DNA from: Dehalococcoidia bacterium
GTDB lineage: Bacteria; Chloroflexota; Dehalococcoidia; Tepidiformales; Tepidiformaceae
Assembly: GCA_009841435.1 (NCBI GenBank)
Contig: VXLW01000069.1
Coordinates: 24,950 to 88,949 of the forward strand
Length of the DNA: 64,000 bases
Direction of reading: 5' to 3'
The notes beneath the pieces were generated by a model. That model saw nothing but the letters and a program-made list of their open reading frames with translations, did no database searches and was not told the origin of the DNA. The number at the start of each line of letters is the position of its first letter. The first letter of the stretch is position 1. Shown here piece after piece: positions 52,633-60,487 of this stretch. A program made the translations under genes and the position numbers.

Positions 52633-52643
52633 CAGCTTCATAC

Positions 52644-52649
52644 ATCGTA
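52644..52649 (-). promoter_or_regulatory. -10 box (TACGAT) at the start of the Mre11-Rad50 operon
   Basis: On the minus strand TACGAT ends 11 bases before ATG 52632 and only 2 bases before ATG 52641. If used as a -10 it would produce a nearly leaderless transcript starting translation at 52632. Confidence 0.4.
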
Positions 52650-52723
52650 CGCTGCCTGACTGCTGCGGGAGGGCGATCCTGGGTCGTGAGGGGCGTATCT
52701 TTCACCGCTCGGGAGGGGTTACG

Positions 52724-53560
52724 TTGCTGGAAGCGCTGCGACTGGATGGACCGCCACGACGGGTCGCCATCGTCACCGGGGGGAGCCGGGGGCTGGGACG
52801 GGAGATGGCGCGCTCGCTAATGCTGGCGGGGGCGGACGTGTGCATCGCCTCGCGCACGCCGGCGCAACTCGAAGCCACAGCGGCCTTCCTGGCCGAGCAG
52901 AGTGGGCGGGAGCCGCTCACGGTGGCGACTGACATCACGTCGAGTGCGGAGTGCGACCGGCTCATCGAGGCGACGGTCGAGCACTTCGGGCGGCTCGACA
53001 TCATGGTGAACAACGCCGGTATCGGCGACTCGCCCGGGCGGGGGAAGGCGGTATGGGAGATCGAGGACGAGGACTGGCTGGGCGGGATCGCCGTCAACCT
53101 GAATGGGACGTTCTACTGCACGCGGGCAGCGCTGCGGCACATGCGTCCGCAGGAGAGCGGCGCCATCCTCAACATCGCGAGCGGGATGGGCATGCGGGCG
53201 ACGCCCCAGAGCCCGACGTACGCGGCGGCGAAGGCAGGGGTCATCAACTTCACGCAGACTGTGGCGAGCGCGGTCGCGCGCGACGGTATCCGAGTGAACT
53301 GCATCACGCCGGGGCTGGTCGAGCAGCGTCCCACGGAGACCGAGGAGGAGGCGGAAGCGATCCGCAAGCGGGGCAGCTACATCACGGCGCGGCGGCTGGG
53401 GCAGGCGTGGGAGCTGGGTCCGCTGGCCCTGTTCCTGTGCAGCGACGCCTCAAGCTACGTGACGGGCGCGAACTACCCGATCGACGGCGGCGGACTGGCG
53501 GGCGGCATCGCGCCGACGGGCCATGCGCCAGACGAGGTGGAGGCGCGGACCGATGGCTGA
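52724..53560 (+). CDS. SDR-family oxidoreductase
   Basis: A 278-aa classical short-chain dehydrogenase: TGGSRGLGREMARSL (NAD(P) loop), NNAGIGDSP, catalytic Ser in NIASGMGM, YAAAKAGV with Tyr/Lys, and NCITPGLVE. TTG 52724 follows GGGAGGGG and starts just before the Rossmann strand. The next SDR gene overlaps by 8 bases, so the two form a tight pair. Substrate unknown. Confidence 0.9.
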   Translation: MLEALRLDGPPRRVAIVTGGSRGLGREMARSLMLAGADVCIASRTPAQLEATAAFLAEQSGREPLTVATDITSSAECDRLIEATVEHFGRLDIMVNNAGIGDSPGRGKAVWEIEDEDWLGGIAVNLNGTFYCTRAALRHMRPQESGAILNIASGMGMRATPQSPTYAAAKAGVINFTQTVASAVARDGIRVNCITPGLVEQRPTETEEEAEAIRKRGSYITARRLGQAWELGPLALFLCSDASSYVTGANYPIDGGGLAGGIAPTGHAPDEVEARTDG

Positions 53561-54338
53561 CTGGGAGCGGCAGGAGGGGTACGACCTCAGCGGGAAGCGG
53601 GCGCTGGTCGTCGGGTTCGCGAACCCGGCGGGACGCGCGATCACGGAGGCGCTGGCGGAGGCGGGGGCAGACGTGGCGGTGGCCTCGGCGACGATGGACG
53701 GGGACGAGGTGATGGCGGCGAAGCGCGCGAGTCGGGCGGTCGCGAACCTCGGACGGCAGACATTCAGCCAGGGCTGGGATGTGACACTCCCGACGAACGT
53801 CCGGGTGGGGCTGCGGCAGCTGGTGAAGGAGTTCGGGACGCCCTCGGTGCTGGTCTACAACGCCGACCTGCCGCTCGCGAAGCCGATCGACAAGACGGGC
53901 GACGCGGAGTTCGCGAACGTGCAGGCGGTGAACCTGAGCGGGGCGTTCTACGCGGCGCGGGCGTGGGTGCGGGAGCTGGGGGAAGGGGAGACGGGGCGTC
54001 TCATCTTCGTGAACAGCATCTTCGGAGAGCGGGGGGTGAACAACCTGAGCGCCTACGCGGCGGCGAAGGCGGGCGTGTTCGGACTGGCGGCGTCGCTGAG
54101 CCAGGAACTGGCGCCGGCGGTGACGGTGAATAGCATCGCGACGGGCTGGATGGACTGGACGACGGGCCGAGGGAGCGACGACCCCGCAGAGAACCTGCTG
54201 CTGCGCTTCATCCCGATGCGCAGCTTTGGGGGCGCCGAGAACCTCGGGCCGCTGGCCGTCCTGCTGGCGTCGGATGCGGCGGGGTTCCTGAGCGGGCAGG
54301 TGTTCCGCATCGACGGGGGCGTCTCCGCCCACCTGTAG
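53553..54338 (+). CDS. SDR-family oxidoreductase (divergent)
   Basis: A 261-aa SDR with YAAAKAGVFGLAASLS (Tyr/Lys), Ser in FVNSIFGERG, and the C-terminal SGQVFRIDGGVSAHL. The nucleotide loop is atypical: VVGFANPAGRAI instead of TGxxxGxG, and the NNAG motif reads YNADLP. ATG 53553 follows GGAGG and lies inside the end of the upstream SDR gene. It may act as a partner of its neighbour rather than an independent dehydrogenase. Confidence 0.85.
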   Translation: MADWERQEGYDLSGKRALVVGFANPAGRAITEALAEAGADVAVASATMDGDEVMAAKRASRAVANLGRQTFSQGWDVTLPTNVRVGLRQLVKEFGTPSVLVYNADLPLAKPIDKTGDAEFANVQAVNLSGAFYAARAWVRELGEGETGRLIFVNSIFGERGVNNLSAYAAAKAGVFGLAASLSQELAPAVTVNSIATGWMDWTTGRGSDDPAENLLLRFIPMRSFGGAENLGPLAVLLASDAAGFLSGQVFRIDGGVSAHL

Positions 54339-54355
54339 GGACCGGGACGCGATGG

Positions 54356-54766
54356 CTATTCCGGGGTCAGTCCCAGGACGAGGTCGCGCAGAGTGACGAG
54401 GCCCCGGGGCGTGCCGTCGTCGTCGAGCACGAGCGCGCGAGAGACGCCAAACCGCACCAGCAGCCGCACGGCGTAGCGGGCCAGCATCTCCGAGCGCACC
54501 GTCAATGCCGGCTTCGTCATGATCTCGTAGACATTGACCCGCTCGGGGGCGCGGTCGTGCGTGATCACCTCGCGCGCCAGGTCGCTCACGGTGATTACCC
54601 CCAGCTCGTCGTCGTCGTGGCGGCGGTTCACCACCAGGGAGCTGATCTGGAGCTGCTTCATCGTCGCCATGGCCTCGGCCGCGGTCGCGAGCCCGTCGAT
54701 GGTGTGCACCTGGGCCCCCATGAGGTCGGAGACGCGAATCGCCCTGCTGTCGCCCTGCTGGGTCAT
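54356..54766 (-). CDS. CBS-domain pair protein
   Basis: A 136-aa protein made of two CBS repeats: VSDLMGAQVHTIDGLATAAEAMATM...LGVITVSDLARE and VYEIMTKPALTVRSEMLARYAVRLLV...PRGLVTLRDLVLGL. CBS pairs sense adenine nucleotides (AMP/ATP, SAM, c-di-AMP). Its ATG overlaps the PII-like stop (ATGA). Last gene of the DUF1538 operon, so a regulatory subunit of that membrane system is likely. Confidence 0.9.
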   Translation of the reverse strand: MTQQGDSRAIRVSDLMGAQVHTIDGLATAAEAMATMKQLQISSLVVNRRHDDDELGVITVSDLAREVITHDRAPERVNVYEIMTKPALTVRSEMLARYAVRLLVRFGVSRALVLDDDGTPRGLVTLRDLVLGLTPE

Positions 54767-55113
54767 AGAGCGCCTTCCAACTCCTCCATGAGCGTGGGCA
54801 GCTGGGTCGAGAGGCCAACGGCGTCCTCAATGGTGATCTGAAAGGCGACGCCGGCGCCGCTCTCCTGGTCCATGCCGCCCGCCACCGCGATGCGCTCGAG
54901 GATGTCCCGTGCCCGCGGTTCGGCGACGAGGAACAGCACCACGTCCCGCCTCGCGGTCAGGTCCAGCCCGAGGAAGGTCTTTCTCGGCTTGAGTCCCTCG
55001 CCGCGGACGCTGCTGATGATGGTGTCGCCCGTGGCGCCGCCCTCGCGGGCCGCTTCGATGATGTGGTCCGTCTTCTCGTCGCTTACCAGCGCGACGACCA
55101 AAGCCATCTTCAT
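54763..55113 (-). CDS. PII-like regulatory protein
   Basis: A 116-aa ferredoxin-like trimer-type protein: MALVVALVSDEKTDHIIEAARE (first beta-alpha), GATGDTIISSVRGEGLKPRKTFLG... in the T-loop position, VVLFLVAEPRARDILERIA and a C-terminal GVAFQITIEDAVGL. Canonical GlnB signatures (the uridylylated Tyr, GRGRQ) are absent, so it is a PII-like rather than a nitrogen PII. AGGAGG precedes ATG 55113; it overlaps both operon neighbours by 4 bases. PII-like proteins commonly gate a transporter encoded beside them. Confidence 0.8.
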   Translation of the reverse strand: MKMALVVALVSDEKTDHIIEAAREGGATGDTIISSVRGEGLKPRKTFLGLDLTARRDVVLFLVAEPRARDILERIAVAGGMDQESGAGVAFQITIEDAVGLSTQLPTLMEELEGAL

Positions 55114-55904
55114 GGCTCCACCTCCTGGCGTTCGTTCCGCGTGCGCCAGCGTCCCACCCGATCGGCGACGATTGCGTAGCCTAGCACCGAGATGATGGGA
55201 AAGACACTGGCGAAGGCGATAAGGCCAAAGCCGTCGATGAGGGGGCTGCGGCCGGGGACGTTGGCGGCAAGACCGAGCCCCAGGGCGGCCACCACCGGCA
55301 CCGTGACGGTGGACGTGGTGACCCCCCCGCTGTCGTAGGCCAGCGGGATGATGGTGCGGCTGCTGAAGTACGTCTGCACGATGACGATGACGTAGGCCGC
55401 CACGATGTACCACGGCAACGGCGTGCCCGTCACGATGCGGAAGCACCCCAGCGACACGCCGATGGCTACGCCCACGGCCACGGCGATACGCAGACCCCAG
55501 GCGCTCACCGCGCCACCAGAAACCTCTTTGGCCTTAAGGGCCACGGCGATAAGGGCCGGCTCGGCCACCGTGGTCGCGAAGCCGATGGCGGCCGCGAAGA
55601 GGTACACCACCCAGTAGTCCTGCCAGCGCACGGCGTCTGCCAGCGCTCCCGCCCCCGCGCCTGCCTTCTCGGTGAGCTGTTGCGCCATCGTCTCGCCGAC
55701 CGGGAAGAGCGCCTGCTCCAGTCCGATGAGGAAGAGCGCCAGCCCCAGCAGCACCATGACCGACCCGGTGGCGATGCCGCGGATGTTGGGGAGCCTCTGC
55801 CGCAGCACTGCCACCTGGAACACGACCAGAATCACGACGATGGGGGTCACGTCCCGAAGGGTCGAAAGCAGGGTTTCGCCAACGTTCGCCAGAAAGTCCA
55901 GCAT
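55110..55904 (-). CDS. DUF1538 integral membrane protein (second copy)
   Basis: A 264-aa polytopic protein of family DUF1538: [59 protein letters not shown], then [20 protein letters not shown] and [20 protein letters not shown]. It repeats the motifs of the upstream gene, so the two subunits probably assemble as a pseudo-symmetric transporter. Start ATG 55904 overlaps the previous stop (TGATG). The transported substrate of DUF1538 is not established to my knowledge. Confidence 0.88.
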   Translation of the reverse strand: MLDFLANVGETLLSTLRDVTPIVVILVVFQVAVLRQRLPNIRGIATGSVMVLLGLALFLIGLEQALFPVGETMAQQLTEKAGAGAGALADAVRWQDYWVVYLFAAAIGFATTVAEPALIAVALKAKEVSGGAVSAWGLRIAVAVGVAIGVSLGCFRIVTGTPLPWYIVAAYVIVIVQTYFSSRTIIPLAYDSGGVTTSTVTVPVVAALGLGLAANVPGRSPLIDGFGLIAFASVFPIISVLGYAIVADRVGRWRTRNERQEVEP

Positions 55905-56665
55905 CACACCACCATCCCGTAGCCGAGGACGCCGATCATGGGGGTGAGGCTGGCGAAGGCGATCAGGCCGAAGCCGTCGAGCATCGGGCTGCGCCCCCGG
56001 ATGGTGGAGGCGAGGCCCACTCCCAGGGCAGTGATCAGCGGCACGGTGATCGTGCTTGTGGTCACCCCGCCGGAGTCGTAGGCGACCCCCACGATCTCCT
56101 CGGGTGCGAACAGTGTCATGACCATGACCAGCACGTAGCCGCCGATGATGAAGCGGTGAATAGGCCACCCCTTGAGGATGCGCAGGACGCCCAGGACGAT
56201 TGCGATGCCAACAGCGGCGGCTACCACCAGGCGCACTTCGAGGGCGTAGCGGTCCTGCGCATCCTGGCTGTCACCGATGAACTGCGCCTGCGAGGCCACC
56301 TCAGCTCCCTCGGCCGCCACGGCAATCAGCGCCGGCTCGGCCACAGTGGCGCCAAAGCCGAGGCAGAAGGCCAGCGCCAGCAACGCGACGGCGCTCCCCT
56401 TGCGCGCCATGCCCTGGGCCAGCGCCTCGCCCAGCGGGAACAGGCCGCTTTCCAATCCCTGGACGAACAGCGCCAGCCCCAGGACCACGCAGACCAGTCC
56501 GACGATGACGTTCGCGAGATCGGGAAAGGGCTGCCGCAGCACGACGATCTGGAAGAAGATGACAACGGCGAAGATGGGGGCCAGGTCTCGCAGCGCGCCG
56601 AGGGTCTGCTTCGCCATGGCCAACGCGAATCGCGGCAAACCATGCTCCTCGCGCGTGTGCTGCAT
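55904..56665 (-). CDS. DUF1538 integral membrane protein (first copy)
   Basis: A 253-aa paralogue of the next gene: [80 protein letters not shown] and [20 protein letters not shown]. The acid residues in VAEPALIA and the Ser/Thr-rich [12 protein letters not shown] hairpin, present in both copies, are obvious candidates for an ion or solute site. ATG 56665 has no SD; TTG 56638 has GAGGAG 6 bases upstream and may be the true start. First gene of the four-gene operon, 32 bases after the -10. Confidence 0.87.
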   Translation of the reverse strand: MQHTREEHGLPRFALAMAKQTLGALRDLAPIFAVVIFFQIVVLRQPFPDLANVIVGLVCVVLGLALFVQGLESGLFPLGEALAQGMARKGSAVALLALAFCLGFGATVAEPALIAVAAEGAEVASQAQFIGDSQDAQDRYALEVRLVVAAAVGIAIVLGVLRILKGWPIHRFIIGGYVLVMVMTLFAPEEIVGVAYDSGGVTTSTITVPLITALGVGLASTIRGRSPMLDGFGLIAFASLTPMIGVLGYGMVV

Positions 56666-56696
56666 GGGGTTCGACAGGCCTGTGCGGCGCGGCTAC

Positions 56697-56725
56697 ACCG
56701 TACGAAGCTGCGCAGAGCGGGTCAA
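56697..56725 (-). promoter_or_regulatory. Near-consensus promoter of the DUF1538 operon
   Basis: On the minus strand TTGACC (56725-56720), a 17-base spacer and TACGGT (56702-56697) precede ATG 56665 by 31 bases. It is the best -35/-10 pair I found in the window. Confidence 0.6.
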
Positions 56726-56801
56726 CGAGTGATCCGGCGTGTGGCGTCCGGCACAAGGCCACTGCAAGGGCGCAGCCCTCGCGCACTGGGGGATCGCTCC
56801 G

Positions 56802-56807
56802 TACGAT
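56802..56807 (+). promoter_or_regulatory. -10 box (TACGAT) directly before the double CoA-transferase
   Basis: TACGAT, then 8 bases, then ATG 56816, with no SD. The geometry is identical to that of the CYTH-CHAD gene and implies a leaderless transcript. Confidence 0.45.
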
Positions 56808-56815
56808 TTCGCGCG

Positions 56816-59173
56816 ATGGCGAACACGAGCACACCGCTGGCAGGGCTCCGCGTCGTCGAGCAGGCAGGCTGGGCCGGGGCGTTCGCCGGACGGTTGCTGG
56901 CCGACGGCGGCGCGGACGTCGTGCGGGTGACTCCGCCGGGCGGTGACGGCCTCGATTCCGAGCCGCCCTTCTTCGGCGAGAGCGGCGTCTCCATCCAGGC
57001 GGCGTGGTACAACGCCGGGAAGCGCGTGGTCGCGCTCGACCTCGCCACTGACGCGGGCCGCGAGCTGCTGGCCGGGGCCGACCTGCTAATCGAGGACTGG
57101 CGAGGCGGCGAAGCCCCATTCGACGCAGAAGCGCTGCAGACGGCGTTCCCGCAACTGGTGCGCCTCTCGGTCACGCCGGTGGGACGGGAGGGGCCGTGGG
57201 CGGGGCTGGCCGTGAACGACCTGGTCGCGAACGCGCTGAGCGGCGCAGCGTCGGTCACGGGGACGGCGGAGACGCCGCCGCTGACCGGGTACGGGAACCA
57301 GACAGCACACATCGTGGGCTTCTATGCGGCCTGCTGCGCACTGGCGGGCGTACGGCTGCGCGACTCGAGCGGCAACGGCTGCCACTTCGACCTCTCCAGC
57401 CACGAGACGCTCGTGGCGAACACCGAGCAGATGCTGATGCAGTGGTTCTTCCCTGAGGGCGGCCGCTGGACGACGGCGATCGCCGAGCGCCAGGGGAGCC
57501 TGCACTGGAGCGGCGGCTACGAGTGCTACACGGATCGCGAGGGCAACGGCCTGATGGTGACGCCCTCGCTGGGCCTGATCGACAAGCTGATCCCGTGGCT
57601 CGAGGAGACGGATTCGGCCGGGGACCTGACCGACCGGGAGCGCTATCCGGACCTGATCGCGCTGGTGAAGGACATGGCGCACGTGATGGCGACGCTGCGC
57701 GACTGGACGGCGGACAACGTCGCTGACGACCTGTTCATGGAGGCGCAACGGAAGCGACTGCCGTTCGGGGCGGTGTGGCCGGTGAGCAAGGCGGTTGCGA
57801 CGCCGCAGGTCGAGGCACGCGGGTACTTCCAGGAGCGCGAGGTCGAGGGCTATGGGAGCGTGGCCTTCCCGGGGCGGTTGATCTCGACCGAGGCCGATGG
57901 CCCCGCTCCGGGGCCACCCGTCCGGGTCGACGAGGCGGCCTGGGGGGAGCGTCGGAAGCTGGAGGCGGTGGCCGGGGAGCCCTCGGCAGGAGCGCCGCTG
58001 GCCGGGCTGCGGGTGCTCGACTTCACGCACGTGCTGGCAGGGCCCTTCGGGACGCGCGTGCTCGCGGACCTGGGGGCGGACGTCATCAAGGTGGGCACGG
58101 CCTCGCGCAACGCGGGCGCGAATACGCTCAACCATCCCTATTACCTGAGCTGGAACCGGAACAAGCGGAACATCTGCCTCGACATGCGTCGCGAAGAAGC
58201 ACAGGAGCTGGCCCGTAGGCTGGCCGGCCAGTGCGACGCGATCATCGACAACTTCAGCGCCGGGGTGCTGGCGCGCTGGGGGCTGAGCCGGGAGGGGCTG
58301 GCTGAGTCCGCGCCCGGCCTGACCGTTGTCTCGATGGGGGGTATGGGGAACTCGGGGCCATGGCGCGACTTCGTCACCTTCGCGCCCACCATCCACGCCA
58401 TCACGGGGCTGACCTACCTGACAAGCGTTCCCGGGCGGCCGGACATCGGGTTCGGGTACTCGTTGACGGACCACCTGAGCGGCGTCGCGGCGGCGCTCGG
58501 CATCCTCGAGGGGGTCGAGCACCGCCGGCGAACCGGGCAGGGGCTCGACGTCGACGTGGCGCAATACGAGCTGGGGCTGGGCCTGATGGGTCCTGCCATG
58601 CTCGACTACTTCGCGAACGGCGTGGACCCCGAACCGGTGGCGAACCGGCACCCGTTCGGGGCGTGGGCGCCGCACGGCATCTACCCCGCGGCGGGGGAGG
58701 ACCGTTGGGTCGCGATTGCGGTACGGGGCGACGAGCAGTGGCGCGCCCTCTGCGACGTGATGGGCGCCCCCGAGCTCGCCGGAGACGCGCGTTTCGCGAC
58801 GCACGAGGCACGGGTCGCGAACCAGAACGCGCTGGACGACTGCGTGTCGGCGTGGACGGCCGGTCGCGACCGGTATGAGGTGATGGACGGGTGCCAGGCG
58901 CGCGGAATCGCGGCCGGGGTGGTGCAGGACGGGGGCGACATCGCGACGAAGGACCAGCACCTGGCTGCACGCGAGTTCCTCGGGACGATTCCGACCGAGG
59001 ACGGGGGCGAGCAGGGCGCCGAGCGCTTCCCGGCCTTCATCGACGGGCAGCGGCCGACGACGGGCTACGCGGCGCGGTCGCTGGGGGCGGACACGTTCGA
59101 CGTGCTCACGGAGCTACTGGACATGTCGCCGGAGGCCATCGGCGAGCTCGTGGCGGATGGCGTTCTCAGCTAG
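56816..59173 (+). CDS. Tandem (fused) family III CoA-transferase
   Basis: A 785-aa protein with two CaiB/BaiF (family III CoA-transferase) units, ~1-385 and ~390-785. Both begin with the family strand (AGLRVVEQAGWAGAFAGRLL; AGLRVLDFTHVLAGPFGTRV). Family III enzymes use one Asp as the acyl carrier: unit 2 has it in GYSLTDHLSGVAAALG, but in unit 1 the aligned segment NQTAHIVGFYAA has Ala, so unit 1 should be inactive. This looks like an obligate active/pseudo pair mimicking the interlaced homodimer. ATG 56816 is set by homology and the box upstream. Acceptor/donor acids unknown. Confidence 0.9.
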   Translation: MANTSTPLAGLRVVEQAGWAGAFAGRLLADGGADVVRVTPPGGDGLDSEPPFFGESGVSIQAAWYNAGKRVVALDLATDAGRELLAGADLLIEDWRGGEAPFDAEALQTAFPQLVRLSVTPVGREGPWAGLAVNDLVANALSGAASVTGTAETPPLTGYGNQTAHIVGFYAACCALAGVRLRDSSGNGCHFDLSSHETLVANTEQMLMQWFFPEGGRWTTAIAERQGSLHWSGGYECYTDREGNGLMVTPSLGLIDKLIPWLEETDSAGDLTDRERYPDLIALVKDMAHVMATLRDWTADNVADDLFMEAQRKRLPFGAVWPVSKAVATPQVEARGYFQEREVEGYGSVAFPGRLISTEADGPAPGPPVRVDEAAWGERRKLEAVAGEPSAGAPLAGLRVLDFTHVLAGPFGTRVLADLGADVIKVGTASRNAGANTLNHPYYLSWNRNKRNICLDMRREEAQELARRLAGQCDAIIDNFSAGVLARWGLSREGLAESAPGLTVVSMGGMGNSGPWRDFVTFAPTIHAITGLTYLTSVPGRPDIGFGYSLTDHLSGVAAALGILEGVEHRRRTGQGLDVDVAQYELGLGLMGPAMLDYFANGVDPEPVANRHPFGAWAPHGIYPAAGEDRWVAIAVRGDEQWRALCDVMGAPELAGDARFATHEARVANQNALDDCVSAWTAGRDRYEVMDGCQARGIAAGVVQDGGDIATKDQHLAAREFLGTIPTEDGGEQGAERFPAFIDGQRPTTGYAARSLGADTFDVLTELLDMSPEAIGELVADGVLS

Positions 59174-59193
59174 GGGTTCGGAGGTGCTTGCTC

Positions 59194-59202
59194 TGGTACG
59201 CT
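59194..59202 (+). promoter_or_regulatory. Extended -10 box upstream of the CysRS-like gene
   Basis: TGG-TACGCT ends 31 bases before GTG 59234. It has the same TGG-TACG core as the yaaA box. Confidence 0.4.
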
Positions 59203-59233
59203 TCCCGCTCCAGAGGACGCCCGGGAGCGGCCC

Positions 59234-60439
59234 GTGACCCTACACTTGTACTCCTCGCTGGGACGCGCCAAGCGCGAGTTCGTCCCGATCGTGCCCGGCG
59301 AGGCGCGCATCTACGTCTGCGGGGTGACGCCCTACGACGTGACGCATCTCGGGCACGCCTTCTCCTACGTAAACTTCGACGTGCTGCGGCGCTACCTGAC
59401 CTGGAAGGGTCTGAACGTGCGCTACGTGCAGAACGTGACCGACATCGACGACGACATGATCATGGTCTCGAAGCGCGAGGGCGGACGGCCGATCGCGGAG
59501 ATCAGGGACGAGAACGACGCCATCTTCCGGGCCGACCTGGACCGCCTGAACGTGCTGCGGCCAACGGCCTACCCGTTCGCGACGGACCACATCGACGCGA
59601 TCATCGAGACGACGAAGGCGCTGATCGCGTCCGGGGCGGCCTACGAGGCGGACGGGGACGTGTTCTTCGAGGCGCAACGCTTCCCCGAATACGGGCAGCT
59701 GAACGGAATCTCGGTCGAGGAGCTGGCGAAGCGGGAGAACCCCGAATCGAAGCGCGAAGAGAAGAAGCGGGGGCCGCTCGACTTTCTCCTCTGGCAGCGC
59801 TGCGAGCCGGACGAGCCGAGCTGGCCGAGCCCCTGGTGCGATGGTCGCCCGGGCTGGAGCATCGAGTGCACGGCGATGTCGCGAGGGCACCTCGGGGACC
59901 AGATCGACATTCACGGGGGCGGGAGCGACCTCATCTTTCCCCACCACGAGAACGAGATCGCGCAGGCGGAGAGCGCGACAGGCAAGGCGCCGTTCTGCGG
60001 CTACTGGATGCACAACGGCATGCTCAAGCTGGACGGCGTGAAGATGAGCAAGTCGCTGGGGAACCTCGTGCTGGCGCGCCACCTGATGGAGCGCTACGAG
60101 CCGGATCACCTGCGCCTCTACCTGCTCAGCGAGCACTACCGCACGGACGCCGACTACCGCGAGGGCGCGATCGAGGCGCTCGGGGAGCGCTACGCGCGGC
60201 TGCGCGACGCCTGCGCGCGTGGGGAGGACGGCGAGGCGGACGAGGGACTGCGGGCGGACTTCGAGGCGGCGATGGACGACGACCTCGACTCGCCACGGGC
60301 GCTGGACGTGCTCGATGCGGCCGCTGGACGCCTCCTGGACGGCGGCAGCGGGGCGGAGACGCTGCGGGAGTCGCTGGGAGTGCTCGGGTTCGCCTTCGCG
60401 GGGGCGCGGGGGCCGGCCACGGGCGACCTCAACCCCTGA
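59234..60439 (+). CDS. cysS: Cysteinyl-tRNA synthetase, short form (CysRS/MshC family)
   Basis: A 401-aa class Ia ligase that adenylates cysteine. It has VCGVTPYDVTHLGHAFSYV (HIGH box), QNVTDIDDDMI, WSIECTAMSRGHLGDQIDIHGGGSDLIFPHHENE (Zn ligands Cys/His/Glu, read as separate segments) and KMSKSLGNLV. The C-terminus is ~60 residues shorter than usual CysRS (~460 aa), missing most of the anticodon-binding region. Both the length and the TPYDVTHLGHA box resemble MshC, the mycothiol ligase, whereas HHENEIAQAE is CysRS-like. GTG 59234 follows GGGAG. Probable CysRS, MshC-like role not excluded. Confidence 0.8.
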   Translation: MTLHLYSSLGRAKREFVPIVPGEARIYVCGVTPYDVTHLGHAFSYVNFDVLRRYLTWKGLNVRYVQNVTDIDDDMIMVSKREGGRPIAEIRDENDAIFRADLDRLNVLRPTAYPFATDHIDAIIETTKALIASGAAYEADGDVFFEAQRFPEYGQLNGISVEELAKRENPESKREEKKRGPLDFLLWQRCEPDEPSWPSPWCDGRPGWSIECTAMSRGHLGDQIDIHGGGSDLIFPHHENEIAQAESATGKAPFCGYWMHNGMLKLDGVKMSKSLGNLVLARHLMERYEPDHLRLYLLSEHYRTDADYREGAIEALGERYARLRDACARGEDGEADEGLRADFEAAMDDDLDSPRALDVLDAAAGRLLDGGSGAETLRESLGVLGFAFAGARGPATGDLNP

Positions 60440-60469
60440 CGGAAGCGACGGTCCCACTCACGGGCATCG

Positions 60470-60478
60470 TGCTACCGT
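60470..60478 (+). promoter_or_regulatory. Extended -10 box before the HAD gene
   Basis: TGC-TACCGT ends 9 bases before ATG 60488, and no SD is present; another candidate leaderless start. Confidence 0.4.
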
Positions 60479-60487
60479 CGTGTTCTG

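Noticed and set aside
48034..52641. Phage-defence nuclease system
   Set aside because: The motifs are those of general SbcCD/Mre11-Rad50 repair proteins, with no defence-type partner genes.
56156..56815. Upstream extension of the CoA-transferase frame
   Set aside because: Antisense to the DUF1538 gene and past its promoter; homology begins at MANTSTPLAGLRVV.
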